35,966 bases of DNA from Altibacter sp. (lineage in GTDB: Bacteria > Bacteroidota > Bacteroidia > Flavobacteriales > Flavobacteriaceae), in NCBI GenBank assembly GCA_002696485.1, contig NZTP01000093.1, positions 34,719-70,684 on the forward strand. The letters are read 5' to 3'. Below the pieces are notes generated by a model that worked only from the letters and a program-made list of their open reading frames with translations, was not told the origin of the DNA and searched no databases. This document shows, piece by piece, positions 25,237 to 34,629 of this stretch (position 1 is the first letter of the stretch; every line of letters begins with the position of its first letter). Made by a program: the position numbers and the translations under genes.

Positions 25237-28158
25237 ATGGAATGGGAAAAGCTCCTACATCATTTGGCTGTACGATTGGATGGCGATCTCTTTTGGGACA
25301 AACTGCATAGATCGATCTATGCTACCGATGCTTCAGTATATCGAAAAACTCCCTTAGCTGTGGCTTTTCCGCGTAGCGTAGAAGATATTCAATGTCTTGT
25401 ACGATTCGCTTCAGAAAATAAGACCTCACTCATTCCCAGAACCGCAGGAACTTCCTTGGCCGGTCAATGCGTAGGGGAAGGTATTGTGTTAGATGTATCC
25501 AAATATTTCACAAAGATCATAGCTGTGGATACACATGCTAAGACGGTGACCGTACAACCGGGTGTGATTCGTGACGATTTAAACAGGGTTCTTGAACCCT
25601 ACGGACTTTTTTTTGGGCCCAATACATCCACCTCCAACCGTTGTATGATAGGAGGGATGGTAGGCAATAATTCCAGTGGTACTACCTCCATTCAATACGG
25701 CGTTACCCGTGATAAGGTTCGCAGGCTCTCAGTAGTTCTTTCCAATGGCGATCTGGCAGAATTCGGACCTCTCTCTAAGACTGAATTTCACAAGAAAGCA
25801 CAAACCGATTCTTTTGAAGGATCCCTTTATAGGATGCTCTTTTCGGAATTGTCTTCGGAAAAAGTGCAACAAGAGATCAGAAAAGAATTTCCGAAACCCG
25901 AAATCCACCGAAGAAATACCGGCTATGCTGTTGATTCGTTGCTCGATTCGGAAGTATTCTCAAACTCTGAAGCTGCTCTCAATCTTTGTACACTTCTTTG
26001 CGGAAGTGAAGGCACCCTTGCCATTACTACAGAGATCGTGCTTCAACTGGATGAACTTCCACCCCGGCATTCGGCTATGGTAGTTGCGCACTATGAAACC
26101 CTTCGCAACTGCTTGAATGATGTAAATGTGGTCATGGAACACAACCTCTACAGTTGCGAAATGATGGACGATGTGATTCTAAATTGTACGAAAAAGAATA
26201 AGAAGTATGAGTCCTATCGCTTCTTTGTGGAAGGAGCTCCAAAGACCTTATTGATGCTGGAATTAAGGTCCAATGATCCTGCCGATCTTACCTTCCAAAC
26301 AAACGCATTGTTACAATCGCTGCAAGCTTCGGCCCAAAGTTACAGTGCCCCGGTATTGACAGGAGACGCTATCGATATGGCTATGGAGTTGCGAAAAGCG
26401 GGTCTCGGTTTGTTAGGAAACATGGTGGGAGATGCCAAGGCGGTTGCCTGCATCGAAGATACTGCTGTGGCTTTATCAGATTTGCCTTCCTTTATTGGAG
26501 CATTTTCCGACCTTATGGAACGCTATGGCCAGCGTGCCGTATATTATGCTCACGCAGGCGCAGGTGAATTGCATTTAAGGCCTATTTTAAACCTTAAAAA
26601 AGCGGAAGATGTGTCCTTCTTCAGAAAGATTACTACCGACGTTGCCATGCTGACAAAAAAGTACAAAGGCTCGTTTTCGGGAGAACATGGAGATGGTATC
26701 GTACGAGCCGAATTTCTGCCCATGCTCATTGGACAAGAAAACTACCGCTTATTGCAACGCATTAAACAAGCGTTCGATCCTAACACCCTATTCAATCCAG
26801 GAAAGATTGTAGATGCCTATAAAATGGACGAATCCTTGCGCTATGAAGTGAACCGGAAAGAACCAAAAGTAAGCACGTACTTCGATTTTGAGGATTCGGG
26901 CGGGCTACTGCGCATGGCCGAAAAATGTAACGGTAGCGGGGACTGCCGCAAACCTGCGTCGGCCGGAGGTACGATGTGTCCCAGCTATCATGCTACTTTA
27001 AATGAAAAGGACACCACTCGGGCCAGAGCCAACGCTTTACGAGAGATGCTCACGCATCCCGAAAGCGCAAATGCTTTTGATTCGGAAGTGCTTATGGAAG
27101 TATTCGATCTTTGTATAGGTTGCAAAGCATGTGCGAGCGAATGTCCCAGCAATGTGGATATGGCCACTGCTAAGATAGAGTTCTTGTATCAATACCAGAA
27201 AATTCACGGCATAGCCTCATCTAACAAGCGCTTCGGAAGAAGTTCATTTTACAACAAACAGGCGGCACGTATTCCGGTAATTTCGAATTGGATAGTAGGG
27301 CATCCTTGGATCGCTAAACAGATCAAGCAGTGGAGCGGTATTGCACCACAGCGGGATCTGCCTAAAGTATCAAGTAAAAGTTTCAGTAAGATTTACAAAA
27401 AGCATTACAATCAATTACTTACGGAAAATAAAGTATTGCTTTTTGTGGATGAGTTCAGCAACTATTTGGAGGCACAAATTGCGCTGGACGCCTATGAATT
27501 GCTTACCGGATTGGGATACACCGTCACAGTTGTAGATACGTTGGACAGCGCCCGTGCGCTTCTTTCCAAAGGGATGCTGGATGAAGCAAAAACCGAAGTG
27601 GATAAGAATATCGCATCTTTGAAGAGCTTGGTTTCTGAAAGTACGCCCTTACTTGGTATTGAACCTTCCGCAATTTTGGGGCTTCGGGACGAATATCTTC
27701 GTTTAGCGAGCGATCGGTCTTCGGCTGAAAAAATAGCCAATCACGCCTTCTTGATCGAAGAATTCCTCGCTTCAGAGATAACAAAAGGAAATATTACCGC
27801 TAAACAATTTACTTCCGAAGCAAAAGAAATAAAGATCCACGTGCATTGTCATCAAAAAGCACTTAGCAATCAAAAGGTCACATTCGACCTACTAAACCTT
27901 CCCGAAAATTATACTCCTACCATTATTCCATCCGGATGTTGCGGTATGGCAGGCAGTTTTGGCTATGAAAAGGAACATTATAATCTCAGTATGAACATAG
28001 GGGAACGTATACTGTTTCCGGCAATTCGCAAAGCTTCACAGGATACTATTATTGCTGCGAATGGCACCAGTTGCAGACATCAAATACTAGATGGCACCAC
28101 GAAAAAAGCACTTCATCCTGTAACTATTTTGCGACATGCGCTTTTACCCGGGAATTAA
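25237..28158 (+). CDS. FAD-binding and 4Fe-4S 2-hydroxyacid dehydrogenase (YdiJ/GlcD-GlcF-like)
   Basis: The protein of about 973 residues joins a PCMH-type FAD domain (about 35-230: RTAGTSLAGQCVG, then MVGNNSSGTTSIQYG), an FAD-oxidase C-terminal domain (about 280-530, ending LFNPGKIVD), a ferredoxin-like part with C564/C570 and C626-x2-C-x2-C-x3-C636 (CIGCKACASECP), and one CCG domain with C901-C902 (SGCCGMAGSFG). The family oxidises D-lactate, D-2-hydroxyglutarate or similar acids and passes electrons to the respiratory chain; the substrate is not visible. The start is chosen because the family begins near MEWEKLL and the promoter abuts it. Its stop shares TTAA with the convergent phosphoesterase gene. 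Confidence 0.9.
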   Translation: MEWEKLLHHLAVRLDGDLFWDKLHRSIYATDASVYRKTPLAVAFPRSVEDIQCLVRFASENKTSLIPRTAGTSLAGQCVGEGIVLDVSKYFTKIIAVDTHAKTVTVQPGVIRDDLNRVLEPYGLFFGPNTSTSNRCMIGGMVGNNSSGTTSIQYGVTRDKVRRLSVVLSNGDLAEFGPLSKTEFHKKAQTDSFEGSLYRMLFSELSSEKVQQEIRKEFPKPEIHRRNTGYAVDSLLDSEVFSNSEAALNLCTLLCGSEGTLAITTEIVLQLDELPPRHSAMVVAHYETLRNCLNDVNVVMEHNLYSCEMMDDVILNCTKKNKKYESYRFFVEGAPKTLLMLELRSNDPADLTFQTNALLQSLQASAQSYSAPVLTGDAIDMAMELRKAGLGLLGNMVGDAKAVACIEDTAVALSDLPSFIGAFSDLMERYGQRAVYYAHAGAGELHLRPILNLKKAEDVSFFRKITTDVAMLTKKYKGSFSGEHGDGIVRAEFLPMLIGQENYRLLQRIKQAFDPNTLFNPGKIVDAYKMDESLRYEVNRKEPKVSTYFDFEDSGGLLRMAEKCNGSGDCRKPASAGGTMCPSYHATLNEKDTTRARANALREMLTHPESANAFDSEVLMEVFDLCIGCKACASECPSNVDMATAKIEFLYQYQKIHGIASSNKRFGRSSFYNKQAARIPVISNWIVGHPWIAKQIKQWSGIAPQRDLPKVSSKSFSKIYKKHYNQLLTENKVLLFVDEFSNYLEAQIALDAYELLTGLGYTVTVVDTLDSARALLSKGMLDEAKTEVDKNIASLKSLVSESTPLLGIEPSAILGLRDEYLRLASDRSSAEKIANHAFLIEEFLASEITKGNITAKQFTSEAKEIKIHVHCHQKALSNQKVTFDLLNLPENYTPTIIPSGCCGMAGSFGYEKEHYNLSMNIGERILFPAIRKASQDTIIAANGTSCRHQILDGTTKKALHPVTILRHALLPGN

Positions 28159-29027
28159 ATTGGGAACGCACTATAAGCAGAAAAAGCAGAAATAAGAGTG
28201 GAAATATCAACCTCTTCTGTAGCTTGCCATTCATCGGGATTGGGAATGCGCTTTTTGGTGTTAAAATGAAACAAATGCCAACGCTCATTGTTATATTCCA
28301 GTGCTGTTAGGTTCTCAACCCAGTCGCCACTGTTCATGTAAATACAATTGCCATTTTCCGTCACCACCTTTTTAATGGCGGGTTGATGTATATGCCCGCA
28401 GATCACAAAATCATATCCATTTTCAATCGCGAGCTCAGATGCTGTTGCTTCAAAATTCGATATAAATTTTACAGCGCCTTTTACATTGTCCTTTATTTTT
28501 TTGGAGAGCGAATATTTCTCTCTGCCCATACGTTCCAGCAGGGTATTGGTCATTCTGTTTAAAAGAATTAGCAGGTCGTATCCCCAACCTCCTAATTTGG
28601 CAAGCCATTTGGCGTGTTGTATTGAGACATCGAAGACATCGCCGTGAAAGAACCAAGCTCTTTTACCATCCAGGCTAAGCACCAACTTATCCAGTACCCG
28701 AATATTACCCATCTTGGTTCCTGTAAAGCGTCGCATCTTCTCATCGTGATTACCGGTAAGGTAATAGACCTGGGTCCCTTTGGCCGCTAAGGCAAAGATT
28801 TTCTTGATGACTAACAAGTGTGCTTTTGGAAAGTACCGTTTTCTAAACTGCCAAATATCCACAATGTCCCCATTGAGGATCAATTTCTTAGGCTTTACCG
28901 TATTCAAATAATGCAACACCTCTTTCGCATGACATCCGTAGGTTCCTAAATGGAGGTCTGACAAGACCACAACTTCAACTTTTCGTTTCAAGAGCAATAG
29001 TTTAATACAAAGGAATTTAAACAGCAT
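28155..29027 (-). CDS. LpxH-like UDP-2,3-diacylglucosamine diphosphatase / metallophosphoesterase
   Basis: The protein has calcineurin-type metal motifs in order: SDLHLG (23-28), NGDIVD (52-57), GNHDE (92-96), HGDVFD and CGHIHQPA. This is the layout of LpxH relatives, which cut UDP-diacylglucosamine to lipid X in lipid A synthesis; Bacteroidota carry more than one such paralogue, so the exact substrate is open. The start is uncertain: ATG 29027 gives a hydrophobic N-terminus, TTG 29030 is one codon longer, and TTG 28991 would begin KRKVEVVVLSDLHLG, closer to the conserved fold. Confidence 0.82.
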   Translation of the reverse strand: MLFKFLCIKLLLLKRKVEVVVLSDLHLGTYGCHAKEVLHYLNTVKPKKLILNGDIVDIWQFRKRYFPKAHLLVIKKIFALAAKGTQVYYLTGNHDEKMRRFTGTKMGNIRVLDKLVLSLDGKRAWFFHGDVFDVSIQHAKWLAKLGGWGYDLLILLNRMTNTLLERMGREKYSLSKKIKDNVKGAVKFISNFEATASELAIENGYDFVICGHIHQPAIKKVVTENGNCIYMNSGDWVENLTALEYNNERWHLFHFNTKKRIPNPDEWQATEEVDISTLISAFSAYSAFPI

Positions 29028-29141
29028 CAAATTGATTTTACAGCAGTGTTATCATTCCTTATACTGAAAGTTATGTTTGAGTTTGCAATGTTTCTGAAAC
29101 ATTAAGCAAAGAGTTTATTTTTAGGATTCAAATAGAACATT

Positions 29142-29149
29142 TACATTTG
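29142..29149 (+). promoter_or_regulatory. -7 element of aroC
   Basis: TACATTTG, an exact TAnnTTTG match, ends 14 nt before the aroC ATG. The -33 region has a T-run (29118-29122) but no TTG. The predicted start lies just before a two-codon frame (ATG CGA TAA) whose stop overlaps the aroC ATG. Confidence 0.5.
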
Positions 29150-29163
29150 TTCAAAATGCGATA

Positions 29164-30228
29164 ATGGCAGGAAATTCCTTCGGAACGGTTTTTAAACTTA
29201 CGAGCTTTGGCGAATCGCATGGCGCCGCCATAGGTGGTATCATAGAGGGATGTCCGGCGGGAATTAAGATCGATCTAGAAGCAATTGCCTTAGAAATGCA
29301 ACGAAGAAAACCGGGACAGTCGGCCATAGTAACCCAGCGAAAGGAAGAAGATGAAGTAGAATTTCTTTCCGGTATTTTTGAAGGCATCACGACAGGCACC
29401 CCCATTGGATTCCTCATAAAGAATACCAATCAGAAATCGAAGGATTACTCCCACATTAAAGATACGTACAGACCGTCTCACGCCGATTTCACGTACGATA
29501 AGAAATACGGTACTCGCGATTATCGTGGAGGGGGCCGTTCTTCGGCGCGGGAGACCGCTTGTAGGGTCGTTGCCGGTGCCATTGCAAAACAACTCTTAAA
29601 AGATATTTCGATTACCGCCTATGTTTCGGGCGTGGGAGAATTACAACTTTCAACGCCTTATCAAGAATTGGATTTTTCAGAAATAGAAAAAAATCCGGTC
29701 CGCTGTGCCGATCCTGTCATGGCTACTGCTATGGAATCTTATATCAAACAGGTACGCAAACAAGGGGATACCGTAGGTGGTGTGATCACATGCGTAATCC
29801 AAAATGTTCCGGTTGGTCTGGGAGAACCTGTGTTCGACAAGTTACATGCACAACTAGGGAAAGCCATGTTATCCATCAACGCCGTAAAAGGTTTTGAGTA
29901 CGGAAGTGGTTTCGAGGGAACACGTCTTCAAGGAAGTGTACATAACGATGCATTCAATGCGGATGGAACTACCAAAACCAATTACAGTGGGGGCATACAG
30001 GGTGGGATTAGTAATGGGGAAGATATCTACTTCTCGGTTGCTTTCAAACCTGTGGCTACACTCATGCAAAAGCAAGCGACCATCAACAAAAAGGGCGAAG
30101 CCGTCGAAATGCAGGGGAAGGGCAGACACGACCCCTGTGTCGTGCCCCGCGCCGTGCCTATAGTGGAAGCAATGGCGGCCCTTGTCTTAGCAGATTTTTG
30201 GTTATTAAACCGGGTTTCTAAAATGTAA
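29164..30228 (+). CDS. aroC: Chorismate synthase AroC
   Basis: The last step of the shikimate pathway makes chorismate from EPSP using reduced FMN. The 354-residue protein has the family signatures TSFGESHG (13-20), [13 protein letters not shown] (about 120-132) and [17 protein letters not shown] near the C-terminus, including the basic and His residues around FMN and phosphate. Length and start are normal. A two-codon frame ends on its ATG. No other aromatic-pathway gene is adjacent; the symporter follows after 51 nt. Confidence 0.97.
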   Translation: MAGNSFGTVFKLTSFGESHGAAIGGIIEGCPAGIKIDLEAIALEMQRRKPGQSAIVTQRKEEDEVEFLSGIFEGITTGTPIGFLIKNTNQKSKDYSHIKDTYRPSHADFTYDKKYGTRDYRGGGRSSARETACRVVAGAIAKQLLKDISITAYVSGVGELQLSTPYQELDFSEIEKNPVRCADPVMATAMESYIKQVRKQGDTVGGVITCVIQNVPVGLGEPVFDKLHAQLGKAMLSINAVKGFEYGSGFEGTRLQGSVHNDAFNADGTTKTNYSGGIQGGISNGEDIYFSVAFKPVATLMQKQATINKKGEAVEMQGKGRHDPCVVPRAVPIVEAMAALVLADFWLLNRVSKM

Positions 30229-30279
30229 ATATTAATACGTAATTTAACGCCTTTCAACATCGAAAAATAAACAACACCT

Positions 30280-31725
30280 ATGAAAAAATTAGCACTGCAC
30301 TGGAAGATCATTATCGGATTGGTATTGGGTATTATTTGGGCCTTGCTGTCCAGTCAGTTGGGATGGAGCGCCTTTACGATCAATTGGATCGCACCCTTTG
30401 GTACTATTTTTATCAATTTACTGAAATTGATCGCGGTTCCTTTGGTATTGGTTTCTATTATTAGTGGTGTAGCGAATATTGGTGATGCCGGAAGTCTGGG
30501 CCGCATGGGTGGAAAAACATTACTTGCCTATTTGGTCACTACTGTTTTAGCGGTAAGTTTGGGATTGGCACTTGTAAATGTGATCAAGCCCGGAAAATTA
30601 GTAGATGAACAAAGTCGTATCGACAATAGAATTAGCTACGAGCTTTGGGCGAGTTCGCAAGGGTATCAAATTAAGGACGGTATCAATTATCTGCAAGAAC
30701 CCGAATTTTTTGAACGTGCGCAACGTATCACAGAGCTATCCAAAAGTGAATTGCAGGATGCTGCGGTTACCGAAAAAATGAAAACTGCCGATGAGACGAA
30801 AGACGCTACTCCGTTGCAACCTCTGGTAGACCTCGTGCCACAGAATTTTTTCTTATCCTTAACAGATAACGGGTTGATGTTACAGATCATTTTCTTCGGC
30901 TTGTTCTTTGGCGTGTGTTTATTATTGATCCCTAATGAAAAGTCTCAGGCCGTTACCAGTTTTATGGATAGTGCCATGGAGGTCTTTCTTAAAATGGTGG
31001 ATCTTACAATGCAGGCTGCGCCCTTCTTTGTTTTTGCGCTATTGGCAGGCGTAGTGAGTAAAATGGCCGGAGATGATATTAGCAAAGTATATGAAATATT
31101 TAAAGGATTAAGCTGGTACTCATTAACGGTCTTTTTAGGCCTTATGCTTATGATATTCGTGGTGTATCCAACTATATTAAAGCTGTTTGTTAAGAAGATT
31201 CCTTATACCGGCTTTTTTAAGGCGATGAGCCCTGCACAAACGCTAGCATTTTCCACCTCGAGTAGTGCCGCTACCTTACCGGTGACCATGGAATGTGTGG
31301 AAGAGAATCTGGGGGTGGATAAAAAGATAACCAGTTTTGTGTTGCCAATTGGTGCTACCGTGAACATGGACGGAACTTGTTTGTATCAAGCCGTAGCTGT
31401 TGTTTTCTTGGCTCAACTTCACATGATCGATCTCACTTTGGGTCAGCAGTTGACCATCGTACTTACTGCAACCCTTGCGTCTATTGGCTCTGCTGCTGTG
31501 CCCAGTGCCGGATTGGTGATGTTGATCATTGTTTTGGACTCGGTAGGGTTAAATCCGGCTTGGATCGCGATCATCTTTCCTGTTGACCGTATCTTGGACA
31601 TGTTCCGCACCGTTGTGAACGTGACCGGAGACGCTACAGTGTCAACGATTATCGCAAACGGGGAGGGGATGCTACAGTACGAACCTCAGGAGAATCCTAC
31701 AGAAACATTTGACCTTGACTCGTAA
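30280..31725 (+). CDS. Dicarboxylate/amino acid:cation symporter (DAACS family)
   Basis: The 481-residue polytopic transporter has the features of Glt/Dct proteins: a serine-rich re-entrant loop AFSTSSSAATLPVT, the cation-binding NMDGT in TM7, and a second re-entrant loop near IGSAAVPSAG, then FPVDRILDMFRTVVNVTGD in TM8 with the substrate-contacting Asp and Asn. An insert of about 70 residues (roughly 110-185) between early helices is polar. Likely substrates are glutamate, aspartate or C4-dicarboxylates with Na+ or H+. It may be read with aroC or alone. Confidence 0.93.
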   Translation: MKKLALHWKIIIGLVLGIIWALLSSQLGWSAFTINWIAPFGTIFINLLKLIAVPLVLVSIISGVANIGDAGSLGRMGGKTLLAYLVTTVLAVSLGLALVNVIKPGKLVDEQSRIDNRISYELWASSQGYQIKDGINYLQEPEFFERAQRITELSKSELQDAAVTEKMKTADETKDATPLQPLVDLVPQNFFLSLTDNGLMLQIIFFGLFFGVCLLLIPNEKSQAVTSFMDSAMEVFLKMVDLTMQAAPFFVFALLAGVVSKMAGDDISKVYEIFKGLSWYSLTVFLGLMLMIFVVYPTILKLFVKKIPYTGFFKAMSPAQTLAFSTSSSAATLPVTMECVEENLGVDKKITSFVLPIGATVNMDGTCLYQAVAVVFLAQLHMIDLTLGQQLTIVLTATLASIGSAAVPSAGLVMLIIVLDSVGLNPAWIAIIFPVDRILDMFRTVVNVTGDATVSTIIANGEGMLQYEPQENPTETFDLDS

Positions 31726-31909
31726 TATTTTAAAAATGTTTTAAATTTCATCATAATTTCATAACTTAGAAGTCCAACTTCCCGAGTATTTTTACCGTCC
31801 ATTAAATAGTATAAGCGTCTTTAAATAAAGTGTGTGTTGCTTATTTATGGAAACAGTAAGCCCTCAATCGCTAGAATTTTGATCTGCTTATGATTTAAAT
31901 GATCATGGC

Positions 31910-32698
31910 ATGAAAAAATTTGTTTTCCTATTAATATGCAGTACTTGCTACCTCGGTCTTTCTCAAGTTGGAATTGGAACAGTTAATCCCAGCGATGCTG
32001 CTATGTTAGACATACACAGCACAACAAACAACGTGAACTACGGTGGTCTCATGCCGCCTAGGGTTCCCGGTCAGGCAGAACGTGATGCCATTCCTACCAC
32101 GTCCAGCGATACAGGTTTATTGGTCTTTGTTGAGAGCACCGGCACCTTGGAGATTTGGAACGGAATCAACTGGGAGGTCATCTATACTCTTAGTACACAA
32201 GCTACAACAGCTGCAATTCAAGATTTTGACACCAATATTAGCTGGAACTATACATTAACTCCTGCTACGTACAACATAAACGATGATGTTTGGGATATTG
32301 TTACCACTTTGGGAGGCGGAACCGGAGCGATCGACCTTGTCTCTGGAAATTTCTTGGGCTGTCGTGATCTTGATAACCCGAATGGTGGGGGAAATTTCTT
32401 CCATGAAATTGCTTTTGTCAATGTGAATGTCTCTTCGCTAAACAATGCTCGAATTTCTTTTGACTACGATGTGTATCAATACGATGCCGGTGACGATATT
32501 CAGTATGAGGTCTATCACGACGATGTAAGTCAAGGGGTGATTACGATGGTCAACGGGGCGGGCAACCTTACCGTGGAAGGAACGGAAGTGATCAATGTAC
32601 CAAATTCTGTCACGAACGTGCGTATTTCGCTACGTATCGAACAAAACGGCAATGATGATTTTGCCGGTTTCGATAATTTTAGAGTGTATGGCCAATAA
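31910..32698 (+). CDS. Secreted protein with flavobacterial 'VGIGT-LDI' N-terminal region
   Basis: The 262-residue protein has a signal peptide at 1-18. Residues 20-110 follow a pattern frequent in secreted flavobacterial proteins (VGIGTVNPSDAAMLDIHS, then LMPPRV, RDAIP, GLLVFVE and WNGINWEVI). The C-terminal half (about 115-262) is beta-rich with many Asp and Asn residues, ending FAGFDNFRVYGQ, and looks like a jellyroll or carbohydrate-binding-type fold; I cannot name the family. No T9SS tail is present. The 184 nt upstream are AT-rich with no clear promoter. Confidence 0.8.
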   Translation: MKKFVFLLICSTCYLGLSQVGIGTVNPSDAAMLDIHSTTNNVNYGGLMPPRVPGQAERDAIPTTSSDTGLLVFVESTGTLEIWNGINWEVIYTLSTQATTAAIQDFDTNISWNYTLTPATYNINDDVWDIVTTLGGGTGAIDLVSGNFLGCRDLDNPNGGGNFFHEIAFVNVNVSSLNNARISFDYDVYQYDAGDDIQYEVYHDDVSQGVITMVNGAGNLTVEGTEVINVPNSVTNVRISLRIEQNGNDDFAGFDNFRVYGQ

Positions 32699-32710
32699 GC
32701 ACGGGAAAGG

Positions 32711-32741
32711 TTTTCAGATTATTCGATAATTGCTATCTTTA
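32711..32741 (+). promoter_or_regulatory. Promoter of the three-gene ligase/hydrolase operon
   Basis: TTTTC (32711-32715), an 18-nt spacer and TATCTTTA (32734-32741), each one base off consensus. The ATG at 32765 lies 23 nt downstream, giving a short leader. Confidence 0.45.
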
Positions 32742-32764
32742 GTTTATAATCAAAACCAGCCTTT

Positions 32765-33793
32765 ATGAACGTTTGCTTCATTATGTACCCTTGGGAAGAG
32801 ATCAAACCCGAGGACGACTCAACACTTGCCATGATCCATGAGTTTGTAAAGCGCGGTCACGGCTTGGCAATCACAACACCGGCCAATTTAACGATACGTG
32901 ACAGCGTTGCTTTTGCCTTTTCCAAATGTTACAAGAGAAAAGAAAAAATATCTTCCAGTTTAAAATCTTTTCATACACATGCCGAATTCTATGATGAAAT
33001 GCTTCCCTTGGCGGGTTTTGATGTCATTATCCTACGAAGCAATCCGCCCCTGGACATGATCATGCTTAATTTTCTGGATTCTGTCAAAGACGATGTATTC
33101 ATCATGAACGATTTGGATGGGATTCGGCGTGCCAATAACAAACTTTACACGGCTGTTTTTGAAGATGACAGCAACGAGATGATCCCACGTACGCATGTAA
33201 CAAAGAACAAAGAATACTTAAAAAAGACTATTAAAGAAGGCCCGGACAAAATGATATTGAAGCCACTCAACGGCTTTGGAGGTTCGGGAGTCATCTTAAT
33301 CGAGAAAAGCGCCATGCTAAGCATCAATTCGCTCCTCGATTTTTATATTGACAACCGCGATGGTACCACCAATTATGTGATTCTGCAGGAATATATTGAA
33401 GGTGCAGATCAAGGGGATGTACGTATCTTATTGCTGAATGGTAAACCTATTGGTGCGATGAAGCGTGTGCCGGGCGATGAGGATCATCGCTCGAATGTAA
33501 GTGCGGGTGGTTCGGTACAAAAACACACCTTATCCAAAAAAGAAAAGGAACTCTGCCGAAGAATTGGTCCGAAGCTGGTATCAGACGGGCTTTATTTTGT
33601 GGGAATCGATGTCATCAATGGAATGCTGGTAGAAGTGAACGTCATGTCTCCGGGGGGTATTACGTATATGAATCGTGTCTATAAAACAAGAGTTCAAGAA
33701 AAGATTATTGATTTTGTGGAAGATAAGGTGCTCGAGCGTGTATCTGCTTTCGAGCGTCGCCACAAACTTCGTAAACATGTAGATGAAGCGTAA
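32765..33793 (+). CDS. GshB-like ATP-grasp ligase
   Basis: The 342-residue protein resembles glutathione synthetase across its length: an N-terminal substrate domain (MYPWEEIKPEDDSTLAM; ILRSNPPLDM at 89-98), the ATP-grasp lysine and glycine loop MILKPLNGFGGSGV (163-176), QGDVRILLLNGKPIGAMKRV (216-235), NVSAGGSV, and the metal-binding E290-V-N292. It should join a carboxylate to an amine through an acyl-phosphate. No gamma-glutamylcysteine ligase gene is near and the organism carries bshA, so glutathione is an unlikely product. It overlaps the next gene by one base (TAATG). Confidence 0.88.
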   Translation: MNVCFIMYPWEEIKPEDDSTLAMIHEFVKRGHGLAITTPANLTIRDSVAFAFSKCYKRKEKISSSLKSFHTHAEFYDEMLPLAGFDVIILRSNPPLDMIMLNFLDSVKDDVFIMNDLDGIRRANNKLYTAVFEDDSNEMIPRTHVTKNKEYLKKTIKEGPDKMILKPLNGFGGSGVILIEKSAMLSINSLLDFYIDNRDGTTNYVILQEYIEGADQGDVRILLLNGKPIGAMKRVPGDEDHRSNVSAGGSVQKHTLSKKEKELCRRIGPKLVSDGLYFVGIDVINGMLVEVNVMSPGGITYMNRVYKTRVQEKIIDFVEDKVLERVSAFERRHKLRKHVDEA

Positions 33794-34629
33794 TGGAAAG
33801 GTTGATCGTTTCAGAAATCATTAAAAGGATACAACGTGAAGACTGTTTTGAAGCTGTTTCAGAAGACAATTCCTTTACGTTAAAGATCGACCGTTACGTG
33901 CCCTATGTGTGTGGTGCGGTGCATGACGGACACCAATTTAGGAAGGAACTGTGGGATAAATGCCTTCATACAGGGTACGATAGGTGGTTTGAAGAAGATC
34001 CCTGCACGAAAGATTTCATAGCCTCGCATCCTATCGTGATCGCCGGTAGAGATAGCCGGTTCGAATACGATCTTAACCGTGATCCTGAAAATGCTATCTT
34101 TGAAACCGCGTGGGGAAAAGAACTCTGGAAAGAACCGCTTTCCGAAGATGAACGACGTGTAAGTCTGGAGAAACACAGTGCCTTCTACAGTGTAGTGGAA
34201 GCATTGATGTGCAAAATGGAAGAAAAATTTGGAGCAGTAGTCGTATATGACATGCATTCGTATAACTGGCGACGATGGGATCGTGAAGTTCCCGTTATTA
34301 ATTTAGGGACTACAAATGTGGATAATGAACGGTTTGGAAAAATTATAGAACGTTGGCGGCATAGCCTTTCGGAGTTGGTATTTCCCAATGGGTTGGAAGC
34401 TACTTCTAAGATTAACGATACCTTCTTCGGAAATGGATATTTTCTTAAATTCATTACCCAGAACTTCAAAAATACCTTAGTTTTGGCGACAGAATTCAAA
34501 AAGATATACTGTGATGAACGGCGGCAGGTTATCTATCCTGAAATGGTTTCAGCCATCGAAAAACAACTTCAGCAAAAGATAAAAGAACACGCCGATCAAT
34601 TCTACAGTATGCATAAACCTGAGGCATGA
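33793..34629 (+). CDS. N-formylglutamate amidohydrolase-like enzyme
   Basis: The 278-residue protein matches the N-formylglutamate amidohydrolase (HutG-type) family: AVHDGHQF (42-49), RDSRFEYDLNRDP (86-98), the metal-site VYDMHSYN (151-158) and LATEFKKIYCDE near the C-terminus. The fold is related to zinc carboxypeptidases and cuts amide bonds next to glutamate-like groups. No histidine-degradation gene is nearby, so the classic role is unlikely. It is coupled to both neighbours, by a 1-nt overlap upstream and a 4-nt overlap downstream, which points to work on the same compound. Confidence 0.88.
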   Translation: MERLIVSEIIKRIQREDCFEAVSEDNSFTLKIDRYVPYVCGAVHDGHQFRKELWDKCLHTGYDRWFEEDPCTKDFIASHPIVIAGRDSRFEYDLNRDPENAIFETAWGKELWKEPLSEDERRVSLEKHSAFYSVVEALMCKMEEKFGAVVVYDMHSYNWRRWDREVPVINLGTTNVDNERFGKIIERWRHSLSELVFPNGLEATSKINDTFFGNGYFLKFITQNFKNTLVLATEFKKIYCDERRQVIYPEMVSAIEKQLQQKIKEHADQFYSMHKPEA

